64,000 bases of DNA from the NCBI GenBank assembly GCA_027493615.1, contig JAOSKK010000034.1, positions 1 to 64,000 on the forward strand, given 5' to 3'. Of the stretch, positions 18,364 to 28,438 are shown piece after piece; position 1 is the first letter of the stretch; each line of letters starts with the position of its first letter. Under the pieces are notes generated by a model. It had not been told where the DNA came from and did no database searches. It saw nothing but the letters and a program-made list of their open reading frames with translations. A program made the position numbers and the translations under genes. Source of the DNA: Verrucomicrobiota bacterium. Its GTDB lineage: Bacteria > Verrucomicrobiota > Verrucomicrobiia > Limisphaerales > J093.

Positions 18364-19725
18364 ATGCAACACCCGGTTTCCTGCTCCCGCCGCGCGTTTC
18401 TGCGCTCGACCGTCACGGCTTCCTTCGCGACTCCGTTCACGCTCCGGACCGCCCGCGGCGCCGGCTCACCCCACGCCAAGCTCCAGCACGCCTGCATCGG
18501 CGTCGGCGGCATGGGGGCTGTCGACCTGGACCAGTTCCGCCAACACCCGCGCGTCGAGGTCGTCGCGTTGTGTGATGTCGATGCCCACGCGCTGGAGGCC
18601 GCCGCAGCCAAGGTGCCCGACGCCCGGCGTTACCGCGACTGGCGCGAACTGCTCGAACGCGAGGGCGACCGGGTCGACTCGGTGAACGTGACGGTGCCGG
18701 ACCACATGCATTTCCCGATCGCCTTCGCGGCGATCCAGCGCGGCAAACACACGTACGTCCAGAAGCCGATGTGCCATGACGTGGCCGAGGTGCGGGCGTT
18801 GAGCGAGGCGGCGGCCAGGCAGCGGGTCTTCACCCAGTTGGGGACCCAACTGGCGTCCGGAGCCGGCGACCGCACGACGGTGCAATGGCTGCGCGAAGGT
18901 GTGCTCGGCGCCGTCCATCACCTCTACCTGAGCGCGAACCGCCCGGGCGCGGTCGAGCACTATCGTCCCGTCGGACCGCGTCCCCCGGCCGGGCAAGCGC
19001 CTCCGGCGCATCTGGACTGGGACCTCTGGCTGGGCACCGCGCCGGAACGACCGTTCGTACCGGAGCTCTATCACCCGGTGAAGTGGCGGGGCTGGCTGGA
19101 CTTTGGCACCGGGTGGTCCGGCGACATCGGCTGCCACATCTTCGACGCGGTGTGGAAGGGGCTGCGGTTGGGCCCGCCGAAGTCCGTGGTGGCGCGCGTG
19201 CAGGAATCGTGGCGGAACTCGCCGGAACGTCGGGGGGACACCTGGCCCCAGGCCAACCACATCACCTGGGTTTTTCCCGGCAGCGTGATGAGCGGCGGGA
19301 AAGACCTCACGGTCGAGTGGTTCGACGGCGAGTTCTGGGCGCCGCAGGAGGTGCGCGCGCTGTACTCGGTCGAGGATTATCCTACGGAATCGGCGCTGAT
19401 GCTCGGGGAGAAAGGCGCGCTGTTGAATCCCCTGGGCAGCACGCCGCTGCTGCTGCCGGAGAGTCGCTTCGCGGAGGTGAAACGGCCGCGGTTCGATGTC
19501 CGCAACCACTACCACCACTTCGTGGACGCCATCCTCGGAGGAGCGCTGTGCGAATCCCACTTTGCACAGAGCGGGCCGATGACCGAGGCCATCCTGCTGG
19601 GCACCGTCGCCGTGCGGTGTCCGGGCGAACGGCTTGAGTGGGACCCGGTGGGTCTGCGGATTCCCAACCATGCCGGGGCGAACAAGCTGCTGCGGCGGCC
19701 GTACCGGGCGGGTTGGGAAATCTGA
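18364..19725 (+). CDS. Gfo/Idh/MocA-family oxidoreductase, Tat-exported
   Basis: 453 residues. The start at 18364 gives a Tat signal (SRRAFLRSTVTASFATPF). The Rossmann region carries CIGVGGMGAVDLDQF (G-x-G-G-x-G) and VVALCDVDAHAL. YVQKPMCHD has the conserved Lys-Pro of the family, and DFGTGWSGDIGCHIFDAVW is the usual downstream motif before the substrate-binding beta-sheet domain. It is an NAD(P)-linked sugar or cyclitol dehydrogenase-like protein whose substrate cannot be read from the sequence. Tat export implies periplasmic action with a bound cofactor. It is one of three such proteins in the window (also at 24538 and 59866). Confidence 0.88.
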   Translation: MQHPVSCSRRAFLRSTVTASFATPFTLRTARGAGSPHAKLQHACIGVGGMGAVDLDQFRQHPRVEVVALCDVDAHALEAAAAKVPDARRYRDWRELLEREGDRVDSVNVTVPDHMHFPIAFAAIQRGKHTYVQKPMCHDVAEVRALSEAAARQRVFTQLGTQLASGAGDRTTVQWLREGVLGAVHHLYLSANRPGAVEHYRPVGPRPPAGQAPPAHLDWDLWLGTAPERPFVPELYHPVKWRGWLDFGTGWSGDIGCHIFDAVWKGLRLGPPKSVVARVQESWRNSPERRGDTWPQANHITWVFPGSVMSGGKDLTVEWFDGEFWAPQEVRALYSVEDYPTESALMLGEKGALLNPLGSTPLLLPESRFAEVKRPRFDVRNHYHHFVDAILGGALCESHFAQSGPMTEAILLGTVAVRCPGERLEWDPVGLRIPNHAGANKLLRRPYRAGWEI

Positions 19726-19749
19726 GGCTGGCGAAGCCCGAGGCTGGCT

Positions 19750-19820
19750 GTAGGCGGCGACGTGAGGAGGCGAAGTGGCGGTGCCACGGCCCGACAACGC
19801 CTCCTCACGTCGGCGCCTGC
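19750..19820. repeat. Dispersed repeat family 3, inverted pair
   Basis: GTAGGCGGCGACGTGAGGAG (from 19750) and CGCCTCCTCACGTCGGCGCC (from 19798) form 23-base arms with two mismatches around a 25-base loop. It lies between two convergent genes and may act as a two-way terminator. The same arm occurs twice, in direct orientation, at 50425-50478. Confidence 0.8.
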
Positions 19821-19841
19821 AAAGCGTCGGGAATTCCCCGG

Positions 19842-20702
19842 CTATCGATCCGGGGCGGAGGTGTGTTCGCTGAGCCAGACCATGTCGCGGTTGTTCGGCG
19901 AGTCCACCCCCAGCGTCAGCCAGTTGTTGTACTTGACGGGGGCCTTGGTGCGGGCGTCCACCCACTTCTTGATCTCGGCATGGCCATCGGCGAAGGAGAA
20001 ACCGCAGGCGCCGTTGTGTGAGCTGGCGGGGTAATCGAAGATGTAGGCGCGGCTGGGGTTGGTGGGATCGGCCATCCAGACACCAAACGCCCCGTTATTG
20101 ATGCTGTCGGGATGTTCATCCACGAACACATGGATCAGCGTCGGAGAGCCCACCTGAAAATCGGGCGTCTTGTAATAGACCTTGAACTTCGGCTGGCTCA
20201 CCCGGTAGTTGAGCCAGTTGCCGCCGGCGGGGTCGGCCACAGCCACGCTCATGGCCACGCTACGAACGCGGGGCAGCGTCTTGCCCAGGCGCTTGATGGT
20301 GCTCTTGTCGGAGGGGCACTTGTAGATGCCGGCGGCGCTGGCGCTGTAGGGGGCGAGCAGCGCGTGCTTGGGATCGGTGAGGTAGAGCGTGTTGGTATTG
20401 TCCGGGCTGCCGGTGAAGTCGAGCCAGCCCTTGACCCAACTGCCCACGGCGTCGCCCGGCTCGAGGTTCGGGACCAGCTTGTCCTGGTGATCGTCGGCAT
20501 ACAGGGCGTGGGCGAGTTGAAGCTGCTTGAGGTTGCTCAGGCAGCCGATGCCCTGTGCCTTGGCCTTGGCGCGACCCAAGGCGGGGAGCAGCATGCCGGC
20601 GAGGATCGCGATGATGGCGATCACGACGAGCAGTTCGATGAGGGTGAAGGCCTGCCGCGGAGGGCGGGAACAGGTCGGTGAGCAAGGCGGTGGCAGCTTC
20701 AC
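19842..20702 (-). CDS. Prepilin-type (pseudopilin-like) protein
   Basis: The cleavage site [20 protein letters not shown] is followed by [43 protein letters not shown], a KCPSD motif and the closing [15 protein letters not shown]. An in-frame GTG at 20702 is preferred as the start because it gives a short leader ([18 protein letters not shown]) before the cleavage site; an ATG at 20777 would add 25 residues. The position before cleavage is Ala instead of Gly, which usually lowers prepilin-peptidase efficiency. The gene is intact and follows the glycoside hydrolase gene on the same strand. Confidence 0.85.
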   Translation of the reverse strand: MKLPPPCSPTCSRPPRQAFTLIELLVVIAIIAILAGMLLPALGRAKAKAQGIGCLSNLKQLQLAHALYADDHQDKLVPNLEPGDAVGSWVKGWLDFTGSPDNTNTLYLTDPKHALLAPYSASAAGIYKCPSDKSTIKRLGKTLPRVRSVAMSVAVADPAGGNWLNYRVSQPKFKVYYKTPDFQVGSPTLIHVFVDEHPDSINNGAFGVWMADPTNPSRAYIFDYPASSHNGACGFSFADGHAEIKKWVDARTKAPVKYNNWLTLGVDSPNNRDMVWLSEHTSAPDR

Positions 20703-20891
20703 GAGCGCAGACGTTGGCGATGATGGGACCCGGGTGTTTGCAGGCCGACGATTCCACGGGCCGCGAAAGCCTGGCAAGCCGATTCCGCCCGAACTGTTCC
20801 GCGGTTCCGCGGTTCCGCTGGGGGCGGTTGGAGGTGGAGCGCCCGTGCCTCCGCGTGGTGTTGGCGGCCCGCAGCCGCTCGGGGCACGGCG

Positions 20892-23588
20892 TCAGGGGTT
20901 CGCCACCGGGGCAACGGCTCCGACCTGGCGTGGGAGTTCGTCGAGCACCAGGAACCAGCCGCGCTTCGGCGCCACGGGAATGCGGTCGGTCGGCTTCCAC
21001 ACGTGTTCGGACTGCATGCGGGCGATGGGGGCGCGTACAGCGTCGTGCGCGCGGGATCGAGGCCCAGCGCCGCCCAGTCGATGGCTAGTGCCACGGGGGT
21101 TTCCACCTCCAGCCAACTCCCCAGGGCCACGAACGTCCGCCCCGGCTTGCGATACACCGTGGCCAGGACCTGCGGGTGGTCCGGCTTCACCGGGACGTCT
21201 TCGAGGAAGTAGGGCTGGAAGTCGGTGCCGGACAGACCGAACTCGTCCCAGACCGCCCACAAGCCCCGCGGATCGCCGGAGTGCGGCAGGCGCGCGGTCT
21301 CGCCAAACACCATTCCCCGCCACGGGTTGGCGCCATCCAGCATCTCGCTCATCAACCCGAAGGGCAGACCGGACATCTCGACCAACCAGAAGTCCGGCGA
21401 CACGGCGCTGGCGTCGAAGCCTTCCCCGAGCCACAAGCGGTCCAGGTACGGCAGGATTTCCATGTAGATCGTGAGGTTGTTTGCGAACCCGGCCCAGCCG
21501 TTGAAGTGGTTCCACGTGTGCAGGTCGATCAGGCGGCCGGGACGCCGGTCCAGGATCCGCCGGGCCCGGCGCAGGCTGGTGGCATCCAGCGCGGTGTCGT
21601 CGATGTAGACGCCGTCGAAATCCGAGTGCTCGGCCAGCCAGCGGAGGCCTTCGAGGTAGAAGTTGTTCCAGCGCGAGTCCGGCGTGGTGATCACCGAAAG
21701 GTCCAGCTCGGCGTAGGGCGGCCCCACGCGCGCTTCCCATGCGGGAACGAAGTCCTCGCGCAACTGCTCGGTCAGCCACGCGTGCGGGCCGTTCGGGTGC
21801 AGCAGCGTGCGCGCCCCTGGACCGGGGCCGGGCAGGAAGATCTCGCCGTTGAAAGCGTGCAGCGGGAAGAACTCCGGCATGTTCTGCGTGATCTCCCGGG
21901 TCGTGTAATAGACCCGCAGGCGGATGTCCCGCTCATGGGCGCGCCGCACCAGATCGCGGAACACGGGGAACGAGTCGTCGCTGTAGGGGTAGTTGATGTA
22001 CGGCGCGTAGAAGCTGGCGTGGTGAACGTTCATCACGTTGGGCCCGCGCCGGGCATCCGCCTGGGCCAGCGCCTCGTCGATCACGCGCCGGTCCGCGCCG
22101 CCCAGGTGCGTGAACCGCACCGCCCACTGCTGCTCGGTGTCCAAGACGCGGAAGGGCGTGAGATATATCTCGAAGATGAAGTCGAGTGCCTCACCCGACG
22201 CCAGGGTGCGCGGACCGCTGAAGGCCCGGACCATGACCCGGCCGTGCCGCGGCGGTTCGACGACCACACCGCCCCGGCCGTCGTTGCCCCATGACGTGGG
22301 AAGCCGCAGCGGGCGAAAGGCGTAGTAGATGTTCACCGGCGGCCGCAAATAGTCGGCATCCTTGAAGCGCAGCATCAGGCCGGCGTTCACGTTGCCCAGC
22401 CAGAAACAGTCCTGGCGTCGCGACACATCCCATTGCCACCGGACCTCGGCGGGTCGACGCCCTCCAGGCTGGTGCAGGCCCATGAAGTAGCGGGCGGCAG
22501 CCTCGGCGAAGGGCACTTCGAGCCGAACATCGGTCAGGTCGGTGCGCTGTTCGGCCACCAACCGCAGCCGCACTTCGCCCGAGCCGGTGTAGTCCAGGCG
22601 ACCCGCGGTCTCGAGTCGCATCCCTTCGACCGCACTCCGCGCCTCCCAGGTGGCTTCCAACTCGGTACGTTCGAGCCGCTCGAACGCCGGCTGCCACACC
22701 ACCGGTTTCCCGGCCTTCTCGACGACGAAAGCCATGGGGGCGGCCAGGACCTCGCACCCCTGCCCTTGGAGACGGGTGTTGGCGGCCGAGAAGTAGCTCG
22801 TCGCCCGGGAAGGCAAGCCGTCCTCGCCCAGTTCCAGGCTTCGCCCCAGCACGCGAAGCGTACGCCCCGCGGCTTCCACCGCCGGGAAGGGCCGCGTCCG
22901 TGTGGGTTCATTGCCCACCGTCGAGTCCAGCCAGCGAAGGCGCGACAGGTTCCGGGCGACGGCGTCTCCGCCGTCAGCCACCGGCGGGCCTTGGACTTCC
23001 AGAATGATCTCCACCGGAAGTGCGCGATCCGGCGACACCGCCACCTGCGCGGTGCCGCGGTAGCCCCCCAGCGGTCGGCGGCACCGCCACGCTCATCCAG
23101 AGCACCTGGAGCCGACCCGGTTGCAGCTGGAGGGTTTTCGCGAACGGCTGTCCGAGGTAGTTGGTCCCGCCGAGGCTGAGACAGCGCACGGCCGTGCCGG
23201 GAATGTGATCGCCCTCACGAACAAGGTCGCTGCAGGTGAACCCGAGCGGGCCGGTCTCTTGCAGGGGGTACAGGCCGATCTGGAAGACGTAGAACTCCCC
23301 AGGCCGCGCCACACCCTGAAAGACAGGTCGCGCGGACAGAGGGGACATCAGGGGTGCCCCTCGGCGCACCGGCCGATCGCGCGACTCCGTGAACCCAAGC
23401 ACCGCGGCCTCGGGATGGGCTTGGATCCCCTCTGCCAACCGGTTCAGCGGCGCGGGAGCCGGGCCAGGGTCCGCCGCGTGCAGGCCCGGCGAGCCCATCG
23501 CCAGGCAAAGACCGACCGCGAGGGCCAAGCGACTGGAAGATCCCTGTGGTGCAGGTGTCCCGCCTGCCTCGGTTCGACTCTGTTTCAT
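20892..23588 (-). CDS. Secreted putative glycoside hydrolase (DUF6067-like), two frameshifts
   Basis: The start at 23588 reads MKQSRTEAGGTPAPQGSSSR then the hydrophobic signal segment LALAVGLCLAMGSPGLHA. The AGGTPAPQ stretch in front of the signal is a copy of dispersed repeat 1. The body has a beta-sandwich N-part and a TIM-barrel-like part (NVMNVHHASFYAPYINYPY, RLRVYYTTREITQNMPE, GVYIDDTALD, GRLIDLHTWNHFNGWAG, SPDFWLVEMSGLPFGLMSEM), most like DUF6067 putative glycosidases; the Asp pair in YIDDT is a candidate catalytic site. The frame shifts near 23068 (run of seven C) and near 21040; the true end is …LPRQVGAVAPVANP at 20892. The substrate is unknown. Confidence 0.65.
23545..23568 (+). repeat. 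Dispersed repeat family 1 copy inside a signal peptide
   Basis: TGTGGTGCAGGTGTCCCGCC followed by TGCC, within the first 15 codons of the glycoside hydrolase on the opposite strand, where it reads AGGTPAPQ. Confidence 0.85.
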
Positions 23589-23706
23589 GTGCGAGAGGGT
23601 ATTCGCCGCGAGCTTCGGCTTGTGAGACGGTGATGGCAATCCCTGTGGCAGACCCCCGCCGCCATCCCTTGACGTCCGCCGCGGCCGGGAGTAACGCTTC
23701 CGACGT

Positions 23707-24383
23707 ATGCTGGCCGCCACGAAAGAGAATCGCTCCTCGCCGGTGCCGCTCGTGGACCCGCTGCCGCTGGAGAACGGGGACCGCATGCGGTCGGGTGAGT
23801 TCCTGCGCCGCTACGAAGCCATGCCGGAGGTGAAGAAGGCCGAGCTCGTTGAAGGAAAGGTGTTTATGGGATCGCCTGTGCGCGCCAAATCACACGGCAA
23901 AGCGGACGCGTTGATCCAGACGTGGCTGGGCCTTTACGCCGCCATGCATCCCGGGGTGGGAGCCTACACGAACACCACGGTGATTCTCGACGCCGACAAC
24001 ACCTTCCAACCGGACGCGCTCCTTTGTTTGGACCCCGAACGCGGAGGCCGGACACGGATCAACGCCAAAGGCTACCTGAGTGGTCCCCGGAACTCGTCGC
24101 TGAAATCGCTGCCAGCACCGCCTCGCTCGACCTCCAGGAAAAACTCCACGTGTACCGCCGCTGCGGCGTTCCCGAGTACCTGGTCTGGCGCACCGCTGAA
24201 AACCAGGTCGACTGGTTCGTGCTCGAGGAGGAGGAGTATCGCCCGTTGACCGCCGGCGCTGACGGGTGCCTGCACAGTCGCGTCTTCCCGGGACTGGTGC
24301 TGGACGTTCCGGCCTTGCTGGCCCGCGAGGCGGCGCGCGTGCTCGCCGCCTTGCCCGCCCTGCCCCGCCCGCCCGCACCGTGA
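23707..24383 (+). CDS. Uma2-family (DUF820) restriction-endonuclease-fold protein, one frameshift
   Basis: Typical family order: SGEFLRRYEAMPEVKKAELVEGKVFM, GVGAYTNTTVILDADNTFQPDALLCL (the Asp of PDALL is an active-site residue of the PD-(D/E)XK-like fold), then after a one-base shift near 24080 (SGSPELVAEIAAST), LQEKLHVYRRCGVPEYLVW and FPGLVLDVPALL. Length about 225 residues, usual for the family. These proteins are widespread in Cyanobacteria, Planctomycetes and Verrucomicrobia and have no settled role. It is divergent from the glycoside hydrolase gene. Confidence 0.85.
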
Positions 24384-24417
24384 CCGCGGAGCGGCCGCTT
24401 TCCGTCCTGCGTTCCCG

Positions 24418-24474
24418 TTGTGGTGCGGGCATCCCGCCTGCAAGCTCATGGTGGTGCGGGCTTCCAGCCTGCAC
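24418..24474 (+). repeat. Dispersed repeat family 1, two tandem copies
   Basis: TTGTGGTGCGGGCATCCCGC at 24418 and TGGTGGTGCGGGCTTCCAGC at 24450, in direct orientation between the Uma2 gene and the convergent oxidoreductase gene. Each unit contains a small GCGGGC…GCCTGC hairpin. Confidence 0.85.
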
Positions 24475-24537
24475 TCGCGGCCTGCCGTTTCCCAGCCCTG
24501 TCCCAACCCGCCTGAGGACCGAACCTGACGCCGCCTC

Positions 24538-25857
24538 TCACACCTGATCCGGCAGCTCGAAGCCCGGGCGCCGTGGCCGGTCGAGATAGGTGTTGGCGTC
24601 GGGATCGTCCAGGAACACTTCCTGGACCGGATCCCAGTTGAGCTTCCGCCCCGTCCAGCGGGCAATGTTCACCAGGTGACAGACCGTGGCGGAGCGATGG
24701 CCGATCTCGACATCCGCCCGCGGACGTTGCCGGCTCTTGATGCAGTCGTACCAGTTCTGGATGTGATCGCCGCCCACGACCCGTGCGGCGCGCACGGCGC
24801 GCTCGGCCAGTTCCTCGTCAGGTTCGGTGCGGACGATCCCGCGGTCGATCCGGATCCGGCCTTTCTCGCCGATAAACAGTCCCCGCCGGCCGGGCCATCA
24901 CTCAGTTCGACCACGGTGCCGGTCGCGTAACGGAAGAACACCCGCGGTTCGCGGCAGACCTTCTCGCCCCGATCGCGCCCCTCCGGCTCCCGGTAGGTCG
25001 GCGGCGCGTATTTTGGGCCGACCGTCCACAACTCGACCGGCCCGCTCTCGTCCATGCCCAGCGCGCTCTGAATCTGGTCGAAACCGTGCGAGCCCCACCC
25101 GGTGACTTCACCGCCCGACCACGGGCGGAACGAAATCCAGCCGGGATTGGCCCGGGGTGAGAACAAGTCCGGATGGTAAGGCACGACCGGCCCCGGCCCG
25201 CACCAGAGGTTCCAGTCCAGGTCCTGGGGAATCGAGTGCGCCGGGAGATCCGCTTCCCACGGCCCGGGGTAGTTCTGGGCCACCACCCGGGTGATGGGGC
25301 CGATCGTGCCGTGGCGCACCAGATTGCACCCCACAATGTTCTCGCGCATGGAGCGCTGCTGACTGCCCGTCTGGAACACCCGCTGGTACTTGCGCGCCGC
25401 CTCGACCATCCGCCGCCCTTCGCGGATGGTCAGGGTCAGTGGCTTCTCCCCCGTACACGTCCTTGCCTGCCTGGCAGGCGTGAATGCAGACCAAGGCCCG
25501 CCAGTGATCCGGCGTGGCCGTGAAGATCGCATCCACGTCGCGACGTTCCAGGAGGCGGCGGTAGTCCTGGTAAGCCTCCGCCTGGTGTCGCGCCGCGAAC
25601 TCCCGCGCCCGCCCCAGGTGGGCGTCCGCAAAGCCCACCACCCGCGTCTCCTTCAGCCGAACGGCGCCGGCCAGAAGCGCCGAGGCTTGCCGGCCAATGG
25701 CGATGAAACCAACCCCGATCCGGTCGTTGGCGCCGGGCTGTCCGTCGGCGGCCAGCACACCGCGGGGCAGAATCTGGGGAAGAACCGCGGCGCTGGAGGC
25801 GGCCAGGGCCGAGCGGCGGAGGAACTGACGACGGGTGACGTGGGCAGCAGCGCTCAT
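24538..25857 (-). CDS. Gfo/Idh/MocA-family oxidoreductase, Tat-exported, two frameshifts
   Basis: Tat signal TRRQFLRRSALAASSAAVLP. The Rossmann motif is GVGFIAIGRQ in place of the usual G-x-G-x-x-G, so nucleotide binding may be altered. [44 protein letters not shown] (Glu-Lys-Pro) and GGEVTGWGSHGFDQIQSALGMD are family landmarks. The C-terminus reads RPRADVEIGHRSATVCHLVNIARWTGRKLNWDP, the cofactor/substrate-closing region. Frame shifts lie near 25445 (run of five C) and 24890. It is close in type to the protein at 59866. The gene ends upstream of the phosphate operon's last gene but is separated from it by 60 bases. Confidence 0.85.
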
Positions 25858-25917
25858 AATCAGGGTTGTGTTCCGGGCTGGTTTAGCCCAGGACCCCCGG
25901 CGGAGGAAGCAGGAAAA

Positions 25918-26694
25918 TCAGCCGTACCGCCCTTCCACATAATCCGCCGTGCGCGGATCGGCCGGGTGAAGAAAGAGCTCCTCGGTCCGCCGGTGCTCGA
26001 TGATCTGACCCAGCAACATGAAGACGCATTCATCGCTGATGCGCCGGGCCTGCGCCATGTTGTGCGTGACGATGATCAGCGTGTAGCGGCCCCTCAGCTC
26101 GCACATGAGCTCCTCGATGGCCCGCGTGCCCTCGACGTCCAGCGCCGAACACGGCTCGTCGAGCAGAATGACCTCCGGCTTGAGCGGCAACAGCCGGGCA
26201 ATGCACAGCTTCTGCTGCTGCTCGAGCTGCAGGCTGGTGGCGCGGACGTGCAGCCGGTCCTTCAGATCCGCCCATAGCCCCACCTCGGTCAGGGCCCGCT
26301 CGACCGCTTCGTCCAGCCGCGCCCGGGACAGCTCCCGGCGGGGATGATGGATGCGCAGGCCGAACACCACGTTCTCGTAAACCGAGATCGGCAACGGGTT
26401 GGGGCGTTGGAAGACCATCCCGACCGCCTTCCGCAATTCAATCAGCGACACGTCCGGATCATAGATGTTCCGGCCCAGCACCCGGATCTCACCGGTCGTG
26501 GTCACGCCGCCGTACCGCTCGTTGACGCGGTTGAAGCACCGCAGCAACGTCGTCTTGCCGCAACCCGAGGGCCCGATCATCCCCGTGATCAGGCCGTGCG
26601 GCAGCGCCACGTTCACGTCCACCAACGCCTGGAACGTCCCGTACCACAGGTTCAAGCCCTTCGTCGTGATGGCGTGGGGTGCGGTCGGGTTCAT
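25918..26694 (-). CDS. pstB2: Phosphate ABC transporter ATPase with a degenerate signature motif
   Basis: 258 residues. Walker A GPSGCGKTT (41-49), Q-loop Gln96 (VFQRPNP), Walker B ILLDEP (Asp179, Glu180), D-loop SALD and switch His211 (IIVTHNM) are all intact. The ABC signature LSGGQ is replaced by LQLEQ (155-159, within SLQLEQQQKLCIARLL); the DNA here is in frame with intact coding on both sides. The start ATG overlaps the stop of pstB1 by four bases (ATGA), so the two are translationally coupled. It is expected to power PstA/PstC phosphate import at the inner membrane. The loss is complementary to those in pstB1, so the pair probably works as a heterodimer. It is the last gene of the operon. 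Confidence 0.9.
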   Translation of the reverse strand: MNPTAPHAITTKGLNLWYGTFQALVDVNVALPHGLITGMIGPSGCGKTTLLRCFNRVNERYGGVTTTGEIRVLGRNIYDPDVSLIELRKAVGMVFQRPNPLPISVYENVVFGLRIHHPRRELSRARLDEAVERALTEVGLWADLKDRLHVRATSLQLEQQQKLCIARLLPLKPEVILLDEPCSALDVEGTRAIEELMCELRGRYTLIIVTHNMAQARRISDECVFMLLGQIIEHRRTEELFLHPADPRTADYVEGRYG

Positions 26695-27452
26695 CCCACC
26701 ATCCCGTTCACGTACTCGTAGGTCCGCCGCTCCCGCGGATGTTCCGAGAAGATGACCTCGGTCCGGTCCAGCTCCACCAACTCCCCTTTCCACAGGAACA
26801 GGGTGCGGTCGGCCAGGCGGCGCGCCTGCTGCGTCAGGTTGGTGACCAGCAGGATGGTGACCGTGCGGCGCAGCTCCTTCAGCACCTCCTCGATCCGCAT
26901 CGTCGTCACCGGATCGATGGCAATCGAGAACTCGTCCAGACACAGAATCTCCGGCTGATGCGACAGCGCCCGGGCGATGGTGAGCCGTTGCTGTTGCCCT
27001 CCGGACAGCCGCGTTCCCAGCGTGTGCAGGCGGTCTTTCACCTCGTCCCACAGCGCCGCCTGCCGCAGGCAGTGCTCGACCAGGGCCTCCAGTTCGTCCC
27101 GCCGCTGCACCCCGGCACACCGCGGCGCAAACGCGACGTTGTCGTAGATGGACAACGGCAGGCCCACCGGCAACGGCGCCACCATCCCGATCTTGCGCCG
27201 CAGGGCGAACACGTCCTTCACCTGCCGCACGTCCGCCCCGTCCACCTTCACGCTCCCGGTCATCCGCGCGTCGGCCGTGAAGTCGATCGTCCGGTTCAAA
27301 CAGCGCAGCAGCGACGTCTTGCCGGCTTGCGCCGGGCCGATGATCCCGAGGATCTCCTGCGCGTGGACGTCAAAGGAAAGCCCGTGCAGCGCCTCGCGGG
27401 TGCCGTAGGCCAGCCGCAAGTCCCGCACCTCGATGCGCACCGGCGTGTCCAT
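26691..27452 (-). CDS. pstB1: Phosphate ABC transporter ATPase lacking Q-loop Gln and switch His
   Basis: 253 residues. Walker A is present (GPAQAGKTS, 39-47) and the signature LSGGQ (149-153) is perfect. The Q-loop reads GMVAPLPVGLPLSIYDN in place of GMVFQRPNPFPMSIYDN, so Pro93 stands where Gln belongs. Walker B ends LCLDEF in place of LLDEP, the D-loop is SIAIDP in place of SALDP, and the switch region reads LLVTNLTQQA with Asn205 in place of His. On its own this subunit should hydrolyse ATP poorly or not at all. Its ATG shares one base with the pstA stop (TGATG). Together with pstB2 it would form one complete site (pstB2 Walker/Q/His plus pstB1 LSGGQ) and one degenerate site. Confidence 0.9.
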   Translation of the reverse strand: MDTPVRIEVRDLRLAYGTREALHGLSFDVHAQEILGIIGPAQAGKTSLLRCLNRTIDFTADARMTGSVKVDGADVRQVKDVFALRRKIGMVAPLPVGLPLSIYDNVAFAPRCAGVQRRDELEALVEHCLRQAALWDEVKDRLHTLGTRLSGGQQQRLTIARALSHQPEILCLDEFSIAIDPVTTMRIEEVLKELRRTVTILLVTNLTQQARRLADRTLFLWKGELVELDRTEVIFSEHPRERRTYEYVNGMVG

Positions 27453-28435
27453 CACCACCGCTTCCGGTTGCGCAGCCAGAGCCGGAGGCCGATGGCCGTG
27501 GCGTTGACCAGCAGCACGGAGGCCAGCAACACCACCGCCGTGGCGTACGGCACGGATTCCCTCACGTTCGGCACCTGCGTGGTCACCGTGTAGAGGTGCA
27601 TGCTCAGCGCCATGCACTGTTCATCGAGGCGATAGGCGAACAGGTCGCCACGCGCAATCGCCTTGTAGAACACCGCCCCCGTGAACATGATCGGCGCCGT
27701 CTCCCCCGCCGCGCGGCTGACCTGCAGAATCACGCCGGTGAGAATTCCGCTGATCGAGTTGGGCAGGACGATCGACCGGATGGTCTGCCAGCGCGTGGCC
27801 CCCACGTTCCAGCACGCCTCCCGGAACGCGCGCGGTACCGCCGCCAGCGCCTCGCGCGTGCTGGCGATGATCACCGGCAGCGTCATGATCGCCAGCGTGA
27901 GTGAGGCCGACAGGATCGAATACCCGAACCGCGCCGCATAGACGAACGCGCCCAGCCCGAACAGCGCGTGCACGATGCTCGGCACCCCCGCCAGGTTGAT
28001 CACCGCCAACTGGATCACCCGGTTGAACCAGTTGTCCCGCGCGTACTCGTTCAAATACACCGCCGCCAGAACCCCGATCGGCGCCGCCACCGCCAGCGAG
28101 AGCCCCACCAGGTACAGCGTCCCCACAAACGCCGGCCAGATGCCCCCTTCGGTCATGCCCCGCCGCGGGACGTCCAGGATGAACTCCAGCTCGAGCGACG
28201 GCCACGCCTCGTAGGTCAGGTGCCCCACGATGGCCACCAGCGGCACAATCATCGCCGCCGCCATGGCCAGAAACACGCCGCGCGCCCAGGCCTCAAACCG
28301 CTCTTTGCGCCGCACAAACGCCGTCCGCACGAACCGGCGTCCCCCTCCCGCAGCACCGCCGGGCGATGAACCCGGCCGGCCGGCTTCGAGCCCGCTGACC
28401 TCACTCGTCGGTTCCTGGAAGGGGACGTCCGTCAT
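27452..28435 (-). CDS. pstA: Phosphate ABC transporter permease PstA
   Basis: 327 residues, six membrane segments (e.g. GVFLAMAAAMIVPLVAIVGHL, LYLVGLSLAVAAPIGVLAAVYL, SASLTLAIMTLPVIIAS, TAVVLLASVLLVNATAIGL). The EAA coupling loop is AVPRAFREACWNVGATRWQT, and the AGETAPIMFTGAVF motif is diagnostic for PstA. A ~40-residue Gly/Pro-rich cytoplasmic N-tail precedes the first helix. It forms the channel with PstC. The start is three bases after the pstC stop; the stop overlaps the pstB1 start by one base. Confidence 0.93.
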   Translation of the reverse strand: MTDVPFQEPTSEVSGLEAGRPGSSPGGAAGGGRRFVRTAFVRRKERFEAWARGVFLAMAAAMIVPLVAIVGHLTYEAWPSLELEFILDVPRRGMTEGGIWPAFVGTLYLVGLSLAVAAPIGVLAAVYLNEYARDNWFNRVIQLAVINLAGVPSIVHALFGLGAFVYAARFGYSILSASLTLAIMTLPVIIASTREALAAVPRAFREACWNVGATRWQTIRSIVLPNSISGILTGVILQVSRAAGETAPIMFTGAVFYKAIARGDLFAYRLDEQCMALSMHLYTVTTQVPNVRESVPYATAVVLLASVLLVNATAIGLRLWLRNRKRW

Positions 28436-28438
28436 CGT

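Noticed and set aside
26186..26260. Frameshift as the cause of the missing LSGGQ in pstB2
   Set aside because: The reading frame is unbroken and the residues on both sides (DRLHVRATS and QQQKLCIAR) align without gap, so the change is by substitution.
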